Shown here piece by piece: positions 6,398-8,887 of a stretch of 8,887 bases of DNA (the first letter of the stretch is position 1; the number at the start of each line of letters is the position of its first letter). This DNA comes from Candidatus Methanolliviera sp. GoM_asphalt (lineage in GTDB: Archaea > Halobacteriota > Methanoliparia > Methanoliparales > Methanoliparaceae). The notes under the pieces were generated by a model. That model did no database searches. It was not told the origin of the DNA and saw only the letters and a program-made list of their open reading frames with translations. The position numbers were made by a program, and so were the translations under genes. The DNA lies in contig CABGHH010000058.1 of assembly GCA_902158745.1 (NCBI GenBank), positions 1 to 8,887 of the forward strand. Direction: 5' to 3'.

Positions 6398-7170
6398 ATG
6401 TCTCGGATATAAGGACTTATCTTGTCTGCCCGAGAATTCTGTATTTCAGGGAGGACAATGAATGGAAAGATAACGATAAATTTCTTAAACACACATTTTT
6501 GAGGGAGATCTCATTAGAAGAAGCGTTGTACGAGAGGGAATGGGAAGATAAGTCTATACTAAATAAATTGCTTTTAAGGTCCTTCTCTTCTGTTGAAGGT
6601 AAGATAGAAGATATCTATCGGGAAGAATTTGAAAGAATAGATCGTTCTCTCTTTTCCTCAGTCAAGGAAGAGGTGAAGAACGAGCTTTCAGAGATATCCG
6701 AAGGGATATGGTGCGCGGTAGAAAAATTCGGCGGTGAGGTGAGGGCGTTGATGGAGCCTGAAGAGATAGAGAGAAAGTTGTATTCAGATAGATTGGGACT
6801 ATTCGGCAGGGTGGATAAGATAATATCCAATGACGAAAACTATATTCCAAGCATAATTAAAACAGGAAGACGCCCAGATTTTGGCGTTTGGAAAGAAGAT
6901 AGAATACAATTAGCTGCATACGTAATGTTACTGGAAGAATGTGCGGGAAAGACGATAAATAGGGGTGTCGTGGAATATTTTTGCTCTGGGAAGCCGGTGC
7001 TTGTTGAGATAAACAGATACGACAGGAGGCTCGTCTTAGATGTTAGAAATAAAATAAAAAAGATATATCGCGGGAGTCTTCCGGAAAGAGAAGAGAAGGT
7101 ATTTTGTAAATATTGCGAGTATAGAGAAGAATGTGAGGTAAAGAGAAGCTTGTTCTCGAAGTTCTTTTAA
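6388..7170 (+). CDS. Cas4/Dna2-like PD-(D/E)XK protein with Fe-S cysteines, possibly inactive
   Basis: 260 residues from ATG 6388, which overlaps the previous gene by 10 bp and has AGGAGAAGG directly upstream; a longer frame from 6301 lacks a reason. The N-terminus VSDIRTYLVCPRILYFR and C-terminal C240-x2-C243-x5-C249, with C14, give the four-cysteine Fe-S signature of Cas4 and related RecB-like nucleases. Nuclease-fold motifs are FGRVD (D143) and RIQLAAY (Q174). The expected E-x-K, however, reads SIIKTG (I156-I157-K158), so the acid is missing while the lysine remains. It may be an inactive or structural member, or this subfamily may place the acid elsewhere. No cas genes or CRISPR repeats are nearby, so an adaptation role is unlikely. 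Being the last of three overlapping genes, it is probably a partner of the helicase and nucleotidyltransferase. Confidence 0.8.
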   Translation: MDINVSDIRTYLVCPRILYFREDNEWKDNDKFLKHTFLREISLEEALYEREWEDKSILNKLLLRSFSSVEGKIEDIYREEFERIDRSLFSSVKEEVKNELSEISEGIWCAVEKFGGEVRALMEPEEIERKLYSDRLGLFGRVDKIISNDENYIPSIIKTGRRPDFGVWKEDRIQLAAYVMLLEECAGKTINRGVVEYFCSGKPVLVEINRYDRRLVLDVRNKIKKIYRGSLPEREEKVFCKYCEYREECEVKRSLFSKFF

Positions 7171-7173
7171 GTT

Positions 7174-7188
7174 AGAAAAGTTTATATA
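7174..7188 (+). promoter_or_regulatory. Strong archaeal promoter (BRE + TATA) of the 60-residue protein gene
   Basis: AGAAAAG, a purine-rich BRE-like element, is followed by TTTATATA at 7181-7188. Transcription should start near 7210, leaving a short leader of under 20 bases that contains the ribosome site. It starts four bases after the Cas4-like stop, so the small gene is transcribed on its own. Confidence 0.75.
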
Positions 7189-7215
7189 CTTTTGTTTTCA
7201 ACAAATATCAGAAAA

Positions 7216-7223
7216 GGAGGTGA
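7216..7223 (+). promoter_or_regulatory. Consensus Shine-Dalgarno GGAGGTGA
   Basis: GGAGGTGA matches the archaeal 16S rRNA 3' end over eight bases and lies four bases before ATG 7228. It settles the start against an in-frame ATG at 7192, which would lie upstream of the expected transcript start. Confidence 0.85.
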
Positions 7224-7227
7224 AGAG

Positions 7228-7410
7228 ATGAGAAGTATAAGAGAGATATGGAGAGATGAGGATGCGTGCGTCATCGATATTGGAGCATTACTAGGGCCGG
7301 TGATCGGGGCGGTATTCTCGATGGTGTGCATGCCGTTGACAATGTGTTGTTCAATGGGCTCAGTACTACCCGTAACGCTGATGCCGATGATGCTTGCGGG
7401 AAAAGCATAA
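7228..7410 (+). CDS. Small Met/Cys-rich hydrophobic protein, family unknown
   Basis: 60 residues. The first 12 are charged (MRSIREIWRDED); residues 15-58 are almost wholly hydrophobic, with prolines at 24, 36, 48 and 53. This is consistent with one long or two short membrane segments (about 16-35 and 37-56). It has eight methionines and four cysteines (C14, C34, and the pair C40-C41), unusual for so short a protein. A strong BRE/TATA, a near-perfect ribosome site and a downstream hairpin point to an independent, well-expressed gene. The opposite strand has an open frame over the same stretch, but it has no comparable signals. I do not recognise the family; a membrane peptide, metal-binding protein or toxin/bacteriocin-like peptide are all possible, and none is supported by a motif. 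Confidence 0.75.
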   Translation: MRSIREIWRDEDACVIDIGALLGPVIGAVFSMVCMPLTMCCSMGSVLPVTLMPMMLAGKA

Positions 7411-7426
7411 ATCATCTTTTGATGCC

Positions 7427-7466
7427 TGACCGCTTTTACCGTCGGTCACTCACCTTCTTATTTTTT
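7427..7466 (+). terminator. Hairpin plus T-run after the small protein gene
   Basis: TGACCG at 7427-7432 pairs with CGGTCA at 7443-7448 over a 10-base loop, and a T6 run follows at 7461-7466. This would end the plus-strand transcript. The T-run falls inside the last codons of the convergent NMD3 gene. A weaker 4-bp hairpin, CATC-TTTT-GATG, precedes it at 7413-7424. On the minus strand the same stem could help end the NMD3 transcript. Confidence 0.45.
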
Positions 7467-8528
7467 CTCCTTAAAGGTCGCGGAAAGAGCAATCAAACCA
7501 GAATCTGTCTTGATCACCTTTATCTTATTCTTGTTAAAATCATCGATGAAATATGGTTTAGGGATAGTCACGACTTCATCTGTCTCGGGATCAAGTACCT
7601 GTATCTCGTTTTCTGTAGCCGCTATTAGGTCTGTTTCAGCAGATTCTTCGATAGAGCCAACCTTTTTCATCCTCCTTAATTTATCTTTATGATCCTCCAA
7701 CATAATTGTCTTACCGGTTGAGAGGTCTCTTCCAGTTATCTTCTTTCCAATCTTTTTTATCTGTATAATGTTCCCTTCATACGAGATGATATCGTCTATC
7801 AGAAATTTTGGAAGTCTCAAGGAATGAGTTATTCTGTAGTTCTTCTTTCCGTCTTTTTCTCCGACCAACTTTGCAGAATCCAATAAATCTCCACCGTATC
7901 TCGATCTAACACTCTTGCATATCTGCTTTGCAATTTTTTTAGATCCAAGATAAAGATCCAACCCCTTCTCAAATTCTTTAATATCTGTGATGAACGACTT
8001 TTCATCTCCTCTGTCATACCCATTATTCACGATCTCGCTTGCAATTTTTTTTATCTTCTCTCTCTCTGATTTAGTTGGATTTCTATTGTATGCCCTTATC
8101 TGGACAATCGATTCGTAATACCCGCCAGAAATTCTGCTGCACCTGTCACAGATGTTATATCTTACACGTACCAAGATATCCAAATTTTTCTCGATCGTTT
8201 CAGTCTTTATCCTTCCTTTGAAGTTTGCGTGTACGATTATCTTCTTTGAATTCAATCTTTCAGGAGAGAAATTTAGCTCTATATTATCTATCTCGTTGGA
8301 TATCAAAATTTTTGATGAAATAAAGGCAACTGCGGCAGATTCTATGCTTTTAGACTTCTTCCATCCTCCTTCATAAAGAGACCCACATCTTGGGCATATC
8401 GTAATCTCGCTCTCTCTTGGAGATTCTATAATTTTCTCTTTTTTAATATAGCATTCTGCGCACATTCCACCTACCATCTCTTCTAACTCGACCTCTTTTC
8501 CGCACAGAGGACAGAAATTTTTTCTCAT
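7458..8528 (-). CDS. Archaeal NMD3 homologue (zinc-ribbon, ribosome-associated)
   Basis: 356 residues, the usual length for archaeal NMD3. Four cysteine pairs are visible at C6/C9 (FCPLCG), C23/C26 (MCAECY), C45/C48 (ICPRCG) and C127/C130 (ICDRCSRISGGYYE), giving two treble-clef/zinc-ribbon sites at the N-terminus. The block around C127 and the following YESIVQIR segment are characteristic. The C-terminal part resembles the small beta-barrel domains of the family (SLRLPKFLIDDIISY, STGKTIMLEDH). The eukaryotic protein is the export adaptor that binds the 60S subunit; the archaeal role is not established but is presumed to concern ribosomal large-subunit maturation. It is a single gene, convergent with the small protein gene. 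ATG 8528 directly follows GGGGA with no clear spacer, so the ribosome site is poor. Confidence 0.9.
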   Translation of the reverse strand: MRKNFCPLCGKEVELEEMVGGMCAECYIKKEKIIESPRESEITICPRCGSLYEGGWKKSKSIESAAVAFISSKILISNEIDNIELNFSPERLNSKKIIVHANFKGRIKTETIEKNLDILVRVRYNICDRCSRISGGYYESIVQIRAYNRNPTKSEREKIKKIASEIVNNGYDRGDEKSFITDIKEFEKGLDLYLGSKKIAKQICKSVRSRYGGDLLDSAKLVGEKDGKKNYRITHSLRLPKFLIDDIISYEGNIIQIKKIGKKITGRDLSTGKTIMLEDHKDKLRRMKKVGSIEESAETDLIAATENEIQVLDPETDEVVTIPKPYFIDDFNKNKIKVIKTDSGLIALSATFKEKK

Positions 8529-8562
8529 TCCCCGATAAAATTTAAATGATGACTAAAAAAAG

Positions 8563-8658
8563 TTTTCGGAGATCGGATAAATTCAATACTAACGTTTTGA
8601 TTTAGGCTTTACTTTACATTTATTTTGAAAGCCTCGTATAACCGGCACAGTCCGAAAA
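8563..8658. repeat. Spaced inverted repeat TTTTCGGA/TCCGAAAA enclosing a second stem
   Basis: TTTTCGGA (8563-8570) and TCCGAAAA (8651-8658) are perfect 8-base inverted copies. Inside lies AGGCTTT (8604-8610) with AAAGCCT (8628-8634), a 7-base perfect pair over a 17-base loop. The nesting would allow a folded RNA of about 96 bases or the inverted ends of a short element. No open frame of note runs through here. Confidence 0.35.
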
Positions 8659-8682
8659 TCTAGTGATGGTTTGTTCTTTTTC

Positions 8683-8761
8683 TCCTGACGACTTCGTCGT
8701 GGGATCCCAAAAATCGAAGATTTTTGAGGACATTGAAAATTTCATTGAAAATTCTCCAGGA
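8683..8761. repeat. Compact palindrome-rich, probably folded element
   Basis: ACGAC-TTC-GTCGT (8688-8700), the palindrome GGGATCCC (8701-8708) and TCCCAAAAATC-GAA-GATTTTTGAGGA (8705-8730; 11 pairs with one bulged A) lie head to tail. A shorter stem follows around TGAAAATTTCA (8734-8744). TCCTG (8683-8687) and CAGGA (8757-8761) are complementary and could close the whole into a branched structure. Short open frames exist here on both strands (plus 8666-8770; minus, about 40 codons), and neither has a convincing promoter or ribosome site. It may be a small RNA, a mobile-element end or a decayed repeat. Confidence 0.45.
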
Positions 8762-8782
8762 ATAATATAAGCGAAAAGTTCC

Positions 8783-8806
8783 TTCAGAAATGTTTATAAT
8801 TCTGAA
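8783..8806 (+). promoter_or_regulatory. Inverted repeat flanking the TATA box (operator-like)
   Basis: TTCAGAA (8783-8789) and TTCTGAA (8800-8806) are perfect inverted copies ten bases apart. The TATA-like TTTATAAT at 8793-8800 lies between and partly in them. A dimeric regulator bound here would block TBP, so repression is the likely mode. Confidence 0.5.
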
Positions 8807-8820
8807 AGAGTATATGAGCT

Positions 8821-8887
8821 ATGACCAGAATAACGCTCAACTTACAAAACTTTTCGCAGAAAGATGCTTTAATGCAGATCTTTGAAA
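8821..8887 (+). CDS. 5' end of an unrecognised gene, runs off the window
   Basis: ATG 8821 opens a frame (MTRITLNLQNFSQKDALM...) that continues to the last base. The TATA-like box at 8793-8800 is centred about 25 bases upstream, the spacing expected for a leaderless archaeal transcript. ATG 8814, in another frame, would give a 23-codon peptide ending at TGA 8883-8885, with no better signals. Twenty-two codons are too few to name the product. Confidence 0.4.
   Translation, partial: MTRITLNLQNFSQKDALMQIFE

Noticed and set aside
6388..7170. CRISPR-Cas locus because of the Cas4-like gene
   Set aside because: No repeat-spacer array and no cas1, cas2 or effector gene is in the window.
7192..7227. 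Start of the small protein at ATG 7192
   Set aside because: It lies before the transcript start predicted from the TATA box, and the perfect ribosome site serves ATG 7228.
8535..8548. TATA-like ATTTAAATTTTAT upstream of NMD3
   Set aside because: It is centred only about 13 bases before ATG 8528, too close for either a leaderless or a leadered transcript.
8546..8688. C/D-box guide RNA (ATGATGA at 8546-8552, CTGA at 8685-8688)
   Set aside because: The boxes are about 130 bases apart, there is no convincing D' or C' pair between them, and archaeal C/D RNAs are about half that length.
8642..8770. Short coding frames on both strands across the hairpins (plus from 8642, minus about 57 codons)
   Set aside because: Both strands are open partly because the sequence is palindromic; neither has a ribosome site or a clear promoter, so I cannot choose.

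Overview
The window reads as part of a euryarchaeal chromosome, most likely an anaerobic methanogen, ANME archaeon or relative. The evidence is archaeal-type cobalamin genes (cobY, cobS), an archaeal NMD3 homologue, a tungsten-type aldehyde:ferredoxin oxidoreductase (AOR) family protein, several Cys-rich ferredoxins, AGA/AGG- and ATA-rich codon use, and BRE/TATA promoters. I cannot place it below phylum level from sequence alone.

Layout. (1) 1-1441 (+): the C-terminal half of an AOR-family enzyme, cut by the window edge, overlapping a four-cluster ferredoxin that is probably its electron-transfer partner. (2) 3428-1436 (-): a tight operon of cobS, cobY and a 4x[4Fe-4S] polyferredoxin, with 16-bp overlaps between neighbours. 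Its last gene converges on the ferredoxin of block 1, and the two stop codons lie in the palindrome CTATAG. (3) 3429-3660: a divergent promoter region that also seems to hold a small membrane-protein gene (3506-3683) whose frame breaks at a run of eight T. (4) 3661-7170 (+): three overlapping genes. They encode an XPD/DinG-like iron-sulfur helicase with extra N-terminal zinc motifs, a predicted nucleotidyltransferase, and a Cas4/Dna2-like protein that keeps the Fe-S cysteines but seems to lack the catalytic acid of the E-x-K motif. (5) 7174-7467 (+): a 60-residue Met/Cys-rich hydrophobic protein with its own strong promoter, a near-perfect Shine-Dalgarno and a terminator-like hairpin. (6) 8528-7458 (-): NMD3. 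(7) 8529-8887: a gene-poor region rich in inverted repeats, followed by a TATA box inside an inverted repeat and the start of an apparently leaderless gene that runs off the window.

Block 1 is probably low-potential redox metabolism. Block 2 makes the late steps of the cobamide nucleotide loop, with a polyferredoxin co-transcribed for unknown reasons. Block 4, with a helicase, a nucleotidyltransferase and a nuclease-fold protein translationally coupled, looks like a DNA-processing, repair or defence module and is the best candidate for an undescribed system. The small proteins at 3506 and 7228 and the folded region at 8683-8761 are the most interesting non-standard elements.
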